Shown piece by piece: positions 17,759 to 26,365 of a stretch of DNA of 64,000 nucleotides. The stretch lies in assembly GCF_024055715.1 (NCBI RefSeq), contig NZ_JAMXMV010000032.1:1-64000 (forward strand), in the 5' to 3' direction. The stretch is from Actinoallomurus soli. GTDB taxonomy: Bacteria > Actinomycetota > Actinomycetes > Streptosporangiales > Streptosporangiaceae. The notes beneath the pieces are model-generated. The model had not been told where the DNA came from, did no database searches, and saw nothing but the letters and a program-made list of their open reading frames with translations. Made by a program: the position numbers and the translations under genes. The first letter of the stretch is position 1, and the number at the start of each line of letters is the position of its first letter.

Positions 17759-17974
17759 TGGTAAGCGTATCAGGTGCCGCGCCCGCGATGGAGTCCCGGC
17801 GGAATTCGCGAAGAGGCAATACCTGCGGTGAATTGCCGCATACAGGCGGTGATAGTCACAAAATATGTCAAACGACGTATTTCCCCGCAGTGATCGTTTC
17901 CCTAGCATTTGTGTCCACGCATCGTCTGGCTCGGGGGAGCGGCACCCTGATCGGCGCCGGGGAAGGAGGCTGCG

Positions 17975-17998
17975 ATGGGCGGCGTGTCCTGGGCCTGA
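17975..17998 (+). CDS. Possible 7-codon leader ORF
   Basis: ATG-GGC-GGC-GTG-TCC-TGG-GCC-TGA encodes MGGVSWA. It is preceded by GGAAGGAGG with a 5-base spacing, one of the best ribosome sites in the window, and followed at once by a 12-bp GC hairpin. No plus-strand gene follows until 18628. It could be a leader peptide of an attenuated RNA or chance. The rest of 17759-18052 holds only a TAGCAT -10-like box near 17903. Confidence 0.25.
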   Translation: MGGVSWA

Positions 17999-18011
17999 AG
18001 GGCCCCGCGAC

Positions 18012-18040
18012 GGGCGGCCGGGCGCACGGCCCGGCCGCCC
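18012..18040. terminator. Perfect 12-bp GC hairpin
   Basis: GGGCGGCCGGGC (18012-18023) pairs perfectly with GCCCGGCCGCCC (18029-18040) around a 5-base loop. It lies 12 bases past the stop of the minus-strand MarR gene, so it most likely terminates that transcript, and would also stop plus-strand readthrough after the 7-codon ORF. Confidence 0.7.
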
Positions 18041-18052
18041 TGTCGTTCGTGG

Positions 18053-18565
18053 TCAGCGCCTGCGCGGAGCCTCGTCGCCGAGGGTGAGGAGCACCTCGCG
18101 GAGGAGGTCCGCCAGCGCTCGTCCCGTCCCCTCCGGGACCCCCTCGAACAGCGTCTCGTGGGCGCGGCCGGTCGCGGCGACGATCCGGCCCGTCAGCTCG
18201 AGGCCCTCCGGAGTCAGGCGCACCCATGAACTGCGCCGGTCGTCCGGATCCGGCTCCCGCCGCACCAGGCCCGCCGCGCCGAGCCGCTGCAGGATGTTGC
18301 TCGTTCCGCCGGTCGTCAGCATCGATGACTCCGCCAGCGTGCCGGGCTTCAGCCGGTACGGCCGGCCGGACCGGCGAAGGGTCGCCAGCACGTCGAACTC
18401 CGCGTAGGTGACGCCGAACTCCTCCAGGGCCCGCTGAGTGGCCTCCGAGCAGAGCGCGGACAGCCGCCCGACGCGCTTGGTCAGCTCCAGCGTCAGTGTC
18501 GCGACCTCGGGGTCCTCCGCGCGCCAGGCCGCGAGCATGGCGTCCACGCGATCCCGCCGTTCCAT
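18053..18565 (-). CDS. MarR-family transcriptional regulator
   Basis: 170 residues. Winged helix at about 50-120 (YAEFDVLATLRRSGRPYRLKPGTLAESSML, wing REPDPDDRRSSWVRLTPEG). Divergent from the amidohydrolase at 18628, with a palindrome in the 62-base gap, so it probably controls that gene and itself. An inducer related to the amidohydrolase substrate is plausible but not shown. Confidence 0.9.
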   Translation of the reverse strand: MERRDRVDAMLAAWRAEDPEVATLTLELTKRVGRLSALCSEATQRALEEFGVTYAEFDVLATLRRSGRPYRLKPGTLAESSMLTTGGTSNILQRLGAAGLVRREPDPDDRRSSWVRLTPEGLELTGRIVAATGRAHETLFEGVPEGTGRALADLLREVLLTLGDEAPRRR

Positions 18566-18594
18566 GGCCGTTGAGCCTAGTCGCCGAGCATGGT

Positions 18595-18610
18595 AGCTTT
18601 CCGAAAAGCT
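18595..18610. promoter_or_regulatory. Palindrome between MarR and amidohydrolase genes
   Basis: AGCTTTCCGAAAAGCT is a nearly perfect 16-bp palindrome, followed by TTTCTTGAAA, a second imperfect dyad. It sits in the short divergent region and is the likely MarR operator. Confidence 0.6.
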
Positions 18611-18627
18611 TTCTTGAAAGGTTAGTG

Positions 18628-19860
18628 ATGTCCCGGATCCTCATTCAGCACGGCCTCGTCGTCGACACCGAGCCCGCACCGCGCGCGATGCCCGCGACCG
18701 ACCTCCTGATCGAGGACGGTGTGATCGCCGCCGTCGGCCCCGGCCTGCCCACCGCGGGCGCCGAGGTCATCGACGCGCGGGACCGCGTCGTGCTCCCCGG
18801 GTTCGTCGACACCCACCGGCACACCTGGCAGAGCGTGCTCCGGTCCACCGCCCCGTACGCCTCCCTCGGCGAGTACCTCGAGGCGATCGTGTACGGCGCC
18901 ACGCCGCGCTTCCGGCCGGAGGACGTCTACGCGGGCGACCTCGCCGGCGCGCTCGAATGCCTGAACTCCGGGATCACCACGCTGCTCGACTGGTCCCACA
19001 TCCAGCGTTCACCCGACCACACCGACGCGGCCGTCGCCGCCCTGCGCGACTCCGGCATCCGCGCCGTCTTCGGCTACGCCCATCCGGCACCGGACGCGCA
19101 GCGGCCCGACGAGGTCCGCCGGGCGCTCGGCCTCGTCGGCGGGCGCGTGTCGATGACGCTCGCCGCCTGGGGACCCGGCCTCGCCACCATGGAGGCCGCC
19201 GAGGCCGAGTGGCGCCTCGCCCGTGAGCTGGGCCTGCGGATCAGCGTCCACGTCAACGGCCCCGGTCCGATCACGCGGCTGCGCGACCACGGCCTGCTCG
19301 GCGCGGACACCACCTACATCCACCTCAACGGGGTCACCGACGAGGAGTTCACGCTCATCGCCGACACCGGCGGCACCGCCTCGGTCTCCCCCGTCCTGGA
19401 GGACCAGATGCGCCTCGGCCGCCCCGAGGTCGGCCGCCTGCGCGCCGCCGGGGTCCGTACGACGCTCGGCGCGGACGCCGTGACCAGCGTCGGGGGCGAC
19501 ATGTTCGGCCTGATGCGCGCGGCCTTCGCGGCGGCGCGTGCCGACGACCCCACCGTCACGGCGGCCGACGTGCTGCGGATGGCCACCCTCGACGGCGCCG
19601 CCGCGCTCGGCCTCGACGACCGCATCGGCTCCCTGCGGCCCGGCAAGCAGGCCGACCTCGTGCTCCTCCGCACCGACACCCCGAACCTGGTCCCGCTGCG
19701 CGACCCGATCACCGCCGTGGTGACGGCGGCGGACCTGAGCAACGTGGACACCGTCCTGGTCGGCGGGGAGATCGTCAAGCGGGACGGGCGGCTGGTGCGT
19801 GCCGACCTGCGGCGGGCGTTCGACCTGGCCGAACGCTCGGCCGCGCACCTCGCGGCGTGA
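18628..19860 (+). CDS. Amidohydrolase (cytosine deaminase/chlorohydrolase type)
   Basis: 410 residues. PGFVDTHRHTWQS near residue 55 gives the HxH metal ligands; further His appear in ISVHVNG and YIHLNGV, and the late Asp in TLGADAVTS. The C-terminal composite beta domain ends with ADLVLLRTD. The enzyme should deaminate or hydrolyse a ring or amide substrate in the cytoplasm. The ATG at 18628 directly follows the operator region and is preferred over the upstream in-frame start at 18496, which overlaps the MarR gene. Confidence 0.88.
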   Translation: MSRILIQHGLVVDTEPAPRAMPATDLLIEDGVIAAVGPGLPTAGAEVIDARDRVVLPGFVDTHRHTWQSVLRSTAPYASLGEYLEAIVYGATPRFRPEDVYAGDLAGALECLNSGITTLLDWSHIQRSPDHTDAAVAALRDSGIRAVFGYAHPAPDAQRPDEVRRALGLVGGRVSMTLAAWGPGLATMEAAEAEWRLARELGLRISVHVNGPGPITRLRDHGLLGADTTYIHLNGVTDEEFTLIADTGGTASVSPVLEDQMRLGRPEVGRLRAAGVRTTLGADAVTSVGGDMFGLMRAAFAAARADDPTVTAADVLRMATLDGAAALGLDDRIGSLRPGKQADLVLLRTDTPNLVPLRDPITAVVTAADLSNVDTVLVGGEIVKRDGRLVRADLRRAFDLAERSAAHLAA

Positions 19861-19933
19861 ACCGGGTGGCGATCGCCGCCCGCCGGAGGCGTTCTCGTAT
19901 CGTCGTCGGCGAAGCATCGATCGAGGAGGCGAC

Positions 19934-20233
19934 ATGGCCGGATTCCGGCATGTGGTGATGTTCCGCTGGAACGAGAACGCGACGGACGAGCGGAAGCGGG
20001 ACCTGGAGCAACGGCTGAGCGCCCTGCCCGGCGCCATCCCCGAGATCGAGGCGTACCAGGTGGGCGCCGACGCCGGAGTGAACCCCGGCAACTTCGACTT
20101 CGCCGTCGTCGCGGACTTCGCCGACCGCGACGCCTACCTCGTGTACCGCGACCACCCGGTGCACCGCGCCGTCATCGACGAGTACGTCACGCCGATCCTC
20201 GCCGAACGCGCCGCGGTCCAGTACGAACTCTGA
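19934..20233 (+). CDS. Dabb (stress-responsive A/B barrel) protein
   Basis: 99 residues with the family opening FRHVVMFRWNENATDERK and the central GADAGVNPGNFDFAVVADFADRDAYLVYRDHPVH. Dabb proteins are small dimeric alpha/beta barrels; some are cyclases or oxygenases, many are unassigned. GAGGAGG precedes the ATG. Its last 47 bases overlap the tail of the oppositely oriented EamA gene. Confidence 0.88.
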   Translation: MAGFRHVVMFRWNENATDERKRDLEQRLSALPGAIPEIEAYQVGADAGVNPGNFDFAVVADFADRDAYLVYRDHPVHRAVIDEYVTPILAERAAVQYEL

Positions 20234-21167
20234 CCCGCGGTGCGTCCGCGGGCCCGTCCGGGAGCCCTCCCGCGCGCGCCGAGCGCCGGGAGGGACGCCC
20301 GGGAACCGAGACCATCACCAGCCCCCCGAGCAGCAGCACGGACCCCGCCGCGACCGGAACGGACATCCGCTCGCCCAGGAACAGGACAGCCAGCGCCGTC
20401 GCGACCAGCGGTTCGGCCAGTGACAGCGTGCCCGCCGTCGCCGCGGTGACCCGGCGCAGCCCGGCCACGAACAACGAGTACGCCAGCGCCGCCGTCACCG
20501 GGCCCAGCCAGCCCACCACCAGGAGAGAGCGCGCCGTGCCCAGGGCCGGCAGCCGCGACAGCGTCCACGGTGCCAGGAACGAGCCGCCGATGAGGAGCGT
20601 CACCGCGACCGCCGCCGTCATGTCGGCGCGGCCGCCGGTGAGCCGCTTGGCCGCCACCGTGTAGACCCCGTAGCAGCCGCCGGACGCCACGCCGAGCAGC
20701 ACGCCGTACGTGTCCACGTGAACCGGTCCGTCCGGTGTCATCACCAGGGCGCAGCCGGCGATCGCGGCGCACGTGCCGGCCGCCCACCCGCGCGAGAGCC
20801 GGGTGCCGAGCGCGAGCCGTTCGACGACGCCGGTGCTGACCGGCACCACGCCGAACGTCACGGCCGTGGCCACCGCCGCGCCGGTACGGGCCACCGAGCT
20901 CATGAAGGCCGCCTGGAAGACCCCGGTGGCGCAGGAGGCGGCCAGCAGGGACGGCCAGGTGCTCCGCGTCAGGGTACGGAAGGCGTCCCGCCGCGTCGCC
21001 AGGACCACCAGCGCCAGCACCAGCCCGCCGGCCAGGATCCGGGCCCCGCCCAGCGCGACCGGCCCGGCCGGCGAGTCCGCGAACACCTGGGCCGGCCCCA
21101 CCGTCGCCCACAGCACCCCGGCCCCCAGCACGAGTCCAACGCCGAACAGGTCATTTCGTTGCTCCAT
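20187..21167 (-). CDS. EamA/DMT-family exporter
   Basis: 326 residues with about ten membrane segments in two EamA repeats (for example LFGVGLVLGAGVLWATVGPAQV and DTYGVLLGVASGGCYGVYTVAAKRLT). Members export amino acids, nucleosides or drugs. The start MEQRND at 21167 was chosen because earlier in-frame codons run through the Lrp gene. The basic 30-residue C-tail reads antisense over the Dabb 3' end. The Lrp gene upstream on the same strand suggests amino-acid export. Confidence 0.85.
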   Translation of the reverse strand: MEQRNDLFGVGLVLGAGVLWATVGPAQVFADSPAGPVALGGARILAGGLVLALVVLATRRDAFRTLTRSTWPSLLAASCATGVFQAAFMSSVARTGAAVATAVTFGVVPVSTGVVERLALGTRLSRGWAAGTCAAIAGCALVMTPDGPVHVDTYGVLLGVASGGCYGVYTVAAKRLTGGRADMTAAVAVTLLIGGSFLAPWTLSRLPALGTARSLLVVGWLGPVTAALAYSLFVAGLRRVTAATAGTLSLAEPLVATALAVLFLGERMSVPVAAGSVLLLGGLVMVSVPGRPSRRSARAGGLPDGPADAPRVRVRTGPRRVRRGSA

Positions 21168-21214
21168 GCCGGAGAAGCTAGGCGAAAGTACGGATAATTG
21201 GCTGAGCCCTCGAT

Positions 21215-21254
21215 GTTCGTTCGGTGCAGTACAGGGTGGCTGTTGTTCATTCGG
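21215..21254. promoter_or_regulatory. Paired direct repeats upstream of the EamA gene
   Basis: GTTCGTTCGG at 21215-21224 and GTTCATTCGG at 21245-21254 are 9/10 identical and exactly 30 bp apart, about three helical turns. They lie between the Lrp and EamA genes. Same-face repeats like this suit an Lrp octamer, so they may be the Lrp site for the exporter. Confidence 0.4.
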
Positions 21255-21276
21255 CTCAAGGCGGGATCGCGACGGA

Positions 21277-21768
21277 TCAGGCGTACGGAGTTCGGCTTCT
21301 CCGGTCATCCGCCGCTGGAAGTTCGGACTGCTCGACCGGCTGCACGTAGTCGAAGACCACCGTGGTCCGGACGTCGACGAACTCCTTGCGCCGGGCGAGC
21401 CGGTCGAGCACGAAGTCGCGGAGGTACGCCGTACTGGGCACCGCGACGTGGACCAGAACGTCCTCGTTCCCCGTGACCACGAACACGCCCAGCGTCTCGG
21501 GCAGCGCCGCCATGGTGTCGCGCACCGACTCGATCGCCTCACGGGACTGCGGCCGGATCCGGATCGAGATCAGCGCCTGCACGCTGCGGCCCAGCGCCGC
21601 CGGGTCCACCGCCGCGTGGAAGCCCGTGATGACGCCGCGAGCGCGCAGCGCCCGCGTCCGTTCGAGCGCGGTCGACGGCGCGACCCCGACCGCCTCGGCC
21701 AGCTCCCGGTTCGTCTGCCGGCCGTCCCGCTGCAGCCGTCGCAGGATCGCCTGATCCACCGCGTCCAT
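21277..21768 (-). CDS. Lrp/AsnC-family transcriptional regulator
   Basis: 163 residues. N-terminal helix-turn-helix (MDAVDQAILRRLQRDGRQTN then GVAPSTALERTRALRARGVI) and a C-terminal RAM ligand-binding domain (about 65-145). Family members sense amino acids and often control neighbouring exporters. It lies 109 bases upstream of the EamA gene on the same strand, with paired direct repeats in the gap. Confidence 0.9.
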   Translation of the reverse strand: MDAVDQAILRRLQRDGRQTNRELAEAVGVAPSTALERTRALRARGVITGFHAAVDPAALGRSVQALISIRIRPQSREAIESVRDTMAALPETLGVFVVTGNEDVLVHVAVPSTAYLRDFVLDRLARRKEFVDVRTTVVFDYVQPVEQSELPAADDRRSRTPYA

Positions 21769-21976
21769 GTGATCCTCCGCACCTCGTCCCTCAAGCCGAA
21801 CGCCGTACGCGCTACGTCGGCCGATCGGCCCTTTCGCCGAAGGATATTCGAGGTGATCGCCGAGCTGGCCGCCTGGACCTGATGGAACGGGACGGCGGCG
21901 ACACCGAACTCGTCGTCGTCAACCCGACGGGCATCACACCGTGATCGGGACAGCGGGCCGGAGCGAGCCTCGGGGC

Positions 21977-22774
21977 TCACCCGGCCGGTTTGCGGGCGAC
22001 GCCCGCGAGCCCGCCCGGGATCTCCGGTCCGTCGGCGCGCCAGCAGGCCATGCTCACCAGGCCCGGCGGCGCGAGTTCGAAGCCTGCGAAGAGCGGCTCG
22101 ATCTGCTCCCGCGTGCGCGGGATGAGCGGGGTCGTGGCGTTCTGGTACGCCGCGGTGACCTTGGCCGTGCTCTCCGGGTCGACTCCGTCGCGGCACGCGA
22201 TGGACAGCACGAGGTGGCTTCCCGGGGCGAAGCGGTCACGGAAGCGCGCGACGATCCCGGCCGGGTCCTCCTCGTCCGTGATGAAGTGCAGCACGTCGAT
22301 GAACAGGATGCCGACCGGCTCGTCGAAGTCGATGACCTTCTTGTCCTCCAGTGCGGCGAGGACGTCGTCGGGCCGCCGGATGTCCGCCTCGATGACCGTG
22401 ACGGCGTCTCCGTCGGCCCGCAGGGCCCTGCTGTGCGCAGCGACGATCGGGTCGTGGTCGACGTACACGATGCGGGCGTCCGGGTGGGCCTCACGGGCGA
22501 TCTCGTGGACGTTCGGCGAGGTCGGGATGCCCGCGCCCAGGTCGACGAACTGCCGTACGCCCTGCTCGGCGACGAACCGGACCGCCCGCTGCAGGAAACC
22601 GCGGTTGGCCACCACCAGTTCGCGCAGCGCGGGGAACGCGGCGAAGATCCGGTCGGCGGTCTCCCGGTCGATCGCGTAGTTGTCCTTCCCGCCGAGCGCG
22701 TAGTCGTACATCCGCGCCGAACTCGGCACCGTCACGTCGATGGCGGTGGACACCCGGTCGTCGTCTGCTGTCAC
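21977..22774 (-). CDS. SAM-dependent methyltransferase, DUF574/Methyltransf_19 family
   Basis: 265 residues from the GTG at 22774. The family opening PSSARMYDYALGGKDNYAIDR is followed by the SAM loop FVDLGAGIPTSPNVHE and the acidic VYVDHDP. This family is expanded in actinomycetes and mostly of unknown substrate. The longer in-frame start at 22843 would extend across the neighbouring operator and add an unrelated stretch. The 208 bases between it and the Lrp gene contain no convincing gene. Confidence 0.88.
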   Translation of the reverse strand: MTADDDRVSTAIDVTVPSSARMYDYALGGKDNYAIDRETADRIFAAFPALRELVVANRGFLQRAVRFVAEQGVRQFVDLGAGIPTSPNVHEIAREAHPDARIVYVDHDPIVAAHSRALRADGDAVTVIEADIRRPDDVLAALEDKKVIDFDEPVGILFIDVLHFITDEEDPAGIVARFRDRFAPGSHLVLSIACRDGVDPESTAKVTAAYQNATTPLIPRTREQIEPLFAGFELAPPGLVSMACWRADGPEIPGGLAGVARKPAG

Positions 22775-22838
22775 GGGGCCAGTATGCCGCTCATGGATCT
22801 TCGAACAGACACGTTCGAGTTTTTTACGCGGCCTGGTG

Positions 22839-22852
22839 AGCAAGCACTCGCT
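22839..22852 (+). promoter_or_regulatory. KstR2-type operator
   Basis: AGCAAGCACTCGCT matches AnCAAGnnCTTGnT with one mismatch (CTCG). It ends 16 bases before the ATG of the thiolase-like gene at 22869 and lies in the divergent gap with the methyltransferase. Confidence 0.65.
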
Positions 22853-22868
22853 CAGGCATGCTGGCGGG

Positions 22869-23978
22869 ATGCAGGGTTTCTCCGGTAAGGCGGCGATCGC
22901 CGGGGTGGGGATGACGGCCCTGTCCCGCGCCTCCGGGCGGACCGAGCTGCAACTCGCCGTCGAGGCCGCCCGCCGTGCGATCGACGAGGCCGGGCAGCGG
23001 CCGGACGCGGTGCTCAGCTACCATCTCGGCGACTCCGCCCCGGTGATCCACGTCGCCCGGGAGCTGCGGATCGAGCTCGGCTGGCACAACGAGATCCACG
23101 GCGGCGGCACCCAGTGCGCCTCGATCCTCGGCGACGCCGCCATGCTCATCGACGCGGGTCTGGCCCGTACGGTCCTGGTCTACCGGGCCCTGAACGGCCG
23201 CTCGGGGCGGCGGATGAACACCCTCTCCCTGAAGCTGGGGGAGGGCGTCGAGGAGCAGTTCACCCACCCGTACGGGTCGGCCGGACCGGTGCAGCAGTTC
23301 GCGCTCGCCGCCCAGCGCTACCTGCACGACACCGGCCTCACCGAGGATGACCTGCGCGCGGTGGTCCGCAGCTCGCGTGCGCACGCCGCCGCCAATCCCC
23401 GCGCGCTGCGCCGCGAGATGGAGGACTACCGGGCGAGCCCGCCGGTGGCCTCACCCCTGCGCCGCGCCGACTGCTGCCAGGAGACGGACGGCGCCTGCGC
23501 GCTCGTCATCACGTCCGCCGACCGGGCACCGGCCGCGCCGCGCATCCACGCCGTCGTACGGGGCGGTGGCCAGGGCGCCTCGGCCATGGACAAGGCCGGC
23601 GACGTCACGAGGATCTTCTCCTCCCACGTCGCCGGCCCCCTCTACGCCGCGGCGGGGATGACGCCGGCCGACGTGGACGTGGCCCTCCTCTACGACGCCT
23701 ACTCCTGGCTGGTCCCGCGCCAGCTGGAGGACTTCGGGCTCTGCACCCGAGCCGACCTCGCCGAGACGCTCCACAACGGCCTGGCCACCGTGAACCCGCA
23801 CGGCGGGCTGCTGTCGGAGGGGTACGTTCACGGCCTCAACAACGTCGCCGAGGCGGTCCGTCAGCTGCGCGGCGACGGGGTGAACCAGGTCCCCGGAGCC
23901 GAGGTCGCGCTCTGCACCGGCTTCGGCGGCTCCTACGGCAGCGCCGCCCTCCTCATCCGCCCTGCCACCGCCACGTGA
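22869..23978 (+). CDS. Thiolase-like (SCP-x/Ltp) protein without adjacent DUF35 partner
   Basis: 369 residues of the non-condensing thiolase/lipid-transfer branch: AAIAGVGMTALSRASGR at the start, HGGGTQCASILGDAAM near residue 80 with a Cys near the usual nucleophile site, VALLYDAYSW near 275, and NPHGGLLSEGYVHGLNN near 315. Relatives are SCP2-type thiolases or Ltp2-like retro-aldolases that need DUF35 partners. None is adjacent here; the DUF35 gene at 5906 is similarly unpaired and shares the operator type. Monocistronic by spacing. Confidence 0.87.
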   Translation: MQGFSGKAAIAGVGMTALSRASGRTELQLAVEAARRAIDEAGQRPDAVLSYHLGDSAPVIHVARELRIELGWHNEIHGGGTQCASILGDAAMLIDAGLARTVLVYRALNGRSGRRMNTLSLKLGEGVEEQFTHPYGSAGPVQQFALAAQRYLHDTGLTEDDLRAVVRSSRAHAAANPRALRREMEDYRASPPVASPLRRADCCQETDGACALVITSADRAPAAPRIHAVVRGGGQGASAMDKAGDVTRIFSSHVAGPLYAAAGMTPADVDVALLYDAYSWLVPRQLEDFGLCTRADLAETLHNGLATVNPHGGLLSEGYVHGLNNVAEAVRQLRGDGVNQVPGAEVALCTGFGGSYGSAALLIRPATAT

Positions 23979-24032
23979 GCCCGGGCGAACCGGCAGGCTG
24001 CGGGCCGCTCCGTACGGGAGAGGAGGGGCTCG

Positions 24033-24048
24033 TACTCCGTGGGGAGTA
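24033..24048. promoter_or_regulatory. Perfect 6-4-6 palindrome upstream of the MMPL gene
   Basis: TACTCC-GTGG-GGAGTA, 96 bases before the MMPL ATG. It looks like a repressor operator, but no regulator gene is adjacent, so the binding protein must be encoded elsewhere. Confidence 0.45.
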
Positions 24049-24143
24049 TGGGGGGCGGGAAGTGTCATCGCCGGGCTGACGCGCGGGGGCACGACCGGCC
24101 GCGACCCTCGGGACGCCATTGACACGTTCCATGAGGTGATCCC

Positions 24144-26291
24144 ATGTACGACGGACCGCTCGCGCGGCTGGCCCGTTTCTGTTACCGCCGCAGGCGTCTG
24201 GTCCTCGCGGCCTGGACGGTCGGCGCCGCGATCGTCATCGCGGTCGGGTTCGGTTTCGCCGCGCCGGCCGACAACGACTTCTCCGGCGGCAAGGCCGAGT
24301 CCGCCCAGGCGCAGGACCTGATCGAGCAGCACTTTCCCGGCCGGGGCGGTGACACGCTCACCCTGGCCGTCCGCGCCGACGGCGGGGTGGAGGCCGCGCG
24401 GCCACGAGTGGAGAGGGTGCTCGGCGAGCTCGCCCGCGCCCCGCACGTCGTGTCGGTGAGCTCGCCGTACCAGGTGCCCGGGCAGGTGTCGCCGGACCAC
24501 CGGACGGCGTTCGCCCCGGTCCAGCTCGACGTGAACGCGGACGACGTGCCGGTCGGGGACGTCACCGCGATGATCTCCGAGGTCCGGAGGGCGTCGGGGA
24601 ACGGCCTCAGCCTCGCGCTCGGCGGCAGTGCCGTCGTGAACGTCGAGACCCCCGGCGGCGGGCCGACCGAGGGGATCGGGTTGCTGGCGGCCGTGATCGT
24701 GCTGCTCGTCGCGTTCGGGTCGCTGCTGGCGATGGGCCTGCCGATCGTGACGGCGATCTTCGGCATCGGCACGGGCCTGGCCGGCATATCCCTGCTCGGC
24801 CACCTGCTGCCCGCGCCGGGCTTCACGCCGATCGTCGCCGGCCTCATCGGGCTCGGCGTCGGCGTCGACTACGCGCTGTTCATCGTCACCCGCTACCGCG
24901 AGACCCTGGCCGAGGACGGCGCCGACCCGGAGCACGCGACCGTGGTCGCGATCGCCACCGCGGGGCGGTCGGTGCTGTTCGCGGGCACGACCGTGGTGGT
25001 CGCGCTGATGGGGCTGTTCGTGATGAACCAGCGGCTGCTGAACGCCGTCGCCGTCGCCGCGTCGCTGACGGTGCTGATGACGATGGTCACCGCCGTGACC
25101 CTGCTGCCCGCGCTGCTCGGCTTCACCGGCCGGAACATCGACCGGTTCGGGCTGCGGTCCCTGACCCGCCGGAACGCGCGCCGGCCCCTGTCCGAGCGGT
25201 GGGCCGGGGTGATCCAGCGGCGTCCGGTCGCCGCCCTGTCGGTCTCGGCGATCGCGCTGCTTGTGCTGGCCGTGCCGGCGCTGTCGATGCGGCTGAGCTT
25301 CACCGACTCCAGCACCCAGCCGCACGACACCAGCGCGTACGCCTCGCACCGGATCCTCGCCGACGGGTTCGGCGCCGGGTACGACGCGCCGCTGGTCATG
25401 GTGGTCCGGCTGCCGGGTGACGTACGGCCGGTGGCCGACGCGGTGCGCCGTACGCCGGGAGTCGCCTCGGTGACGCCCGTACGGACCAGCGGGGACGGCA
25501 CCACGGCCATGTTCGTCGCGTACCCCCGGACGGGTCTGCAGGACGCCGCGACGCCGAGGCTCGTGCACCGGCTGCGCGACGCCATGAGCGGGCGGCACCG
25601 CGCCGGCGGCCCGCGGGTCTACGTCGGCGGGCCGAACGCCGGGACGATCGACTTCGCCGACGCGGTCGTCTCCCGGCTGCCGTGGCTCATCGCGGTGGTC
25701 GTCGGGCTGTCCCTCATCCTGCTGCTCGTGCTGGTCCGGTCCGTGGCGATCGCGATCAAGGCCGCGCTGATGAACCTGCTGTCGATCGGGGCGGCGTACG
25801 GCGTGCTCACCGCGGTGGTCCAATGGGGATGGCTCGGGCACGCGCTCGGCTTCCCGACCGGGATGCCGGTGACCGCGTGGGTGCCGCTGTTCATGTTCCC
25901 CATCCTTTTCGGGCTGTCGATGGACTACGAGGTGTTCCTCATCTCGCGGGTCCGGGAGGAGTACGACGCGGGCCTGCCCACGCGGCAGGCCGTCACCCGC
26001 GGGCTGGCCCGTACCGCCCGGGTGATCACGGCCGCCGCGGCCATCATGGTGTGCGTGTTCCTGTCGGTGCTGCTCGGCGCGGACATCGCGGTCAAGCAGA
26101 TGGGACTGGGCCTGGGCGTGGCCGTGCTCGTCGATGCGACGGTCGTGCGGATGGTGCTCGTCCCCGCCGTGATGGAGCTGCTCGGCGCGGTGAACTGGTG
26201 GCTGCCGGGGTGGCTCGCCCGCCTGCTGCCCGTCGCCGAGCCGCCCGCCGCGGCGCCGGCCGTACCCGCTCGCGTCGAGTCGGGCCGATGA
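24144..26291 (+). CDS. MMPL-family RND transporter
   Basis: 715 residues. Two-fold repeat of one TM, an extracellular loop (about 45-175 and 390-505) and five TM segments. GLIGLGVGVDYALFIVTRYRE in the first half and LFGLSMDYEVFLISRVREEY in the second carry the proton-relay Asp/Tyr (DY) pairs. MMPL proteins move lipids or drugs across the membrane using the proton gradient. ATG 24144 directly precedes the FCYRRRR-basic, hydrophobic start. No regulator or partner is adjacent; a palindrome lies upstream. Confidence 0.92.
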   Translation: MYDGPLARLARFCYRRRRLVLAAWTVGAAIVIAVGFGFAAPADNDFSGGKAESAQAQDLIEQHFPGRGGDTLTLAVRADGGVEAARPRVERVLGELARAPHVVSVSSPYQVPGQVSPDHRTAFAPVQLDVNADDVPVGDVTAMISEVRRASGNGLSLALGGSAVVNVETPGGGPTEGIGLLAAVIVLLVAFGSLLAMGLPIVTAIFGIGTGLAGISLLGHLLPAPGFTPIVAGLIGLGVGVDYALFIVTRYRETLAEDGADPEHATVVAIATAGRSVLFAGTTVVVALMGLFVMNQRLLNAVAVAASLTVLMTMVTAVTLLPALLGFTGRNIDRFGLRSLTRRNARRPLSERWAGVIQRRPVAALSVSAIALLVLAVPALSMRLSFTDSSTQPHDTSAYASHRILADGFGAGYDAPLVMVVRLPGDVRPVADAVRRTPGVASVTPVRTSGDGTTAMFVAYPRTGLQDAATPRLVHRLRDAMSGRHRAGGPRVYVGGPNAGTIDFADAVVSRLPWLIAVVVGLSLILLLVLVRSVAIAIKAALMNLLSIGAAYGVLTAVVQWGWLGHALGFPTGMPVTAWVPLFMFPILFGLSMDYEVFLISRVREEYDAGLPTRQAVTRGLARTARVITAAAAIMVCVFLSVLLGADIAVKQMGLGLGVAVLVDATVVRMVLVPAVMELLGAVNWWLPGWLARLLPVAEPPAAAPAVPARVESGR

Positions 26292-26365
26292 GCGCGAGGG
26301 AATGGCCGATCGCCGGTGTAGATCGTGCCCGCTGAGGTAGGTCAGGGGCGGGAGGTACCAACGCC

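Noticed and set aside
21892-21954. 20-codon plus-strand ORF (MERDGGDTELVVVNPTGITP)
   Set aside because: No ribosome site and no recognised family; probably chance between the Lrp and methyltransferase genes.
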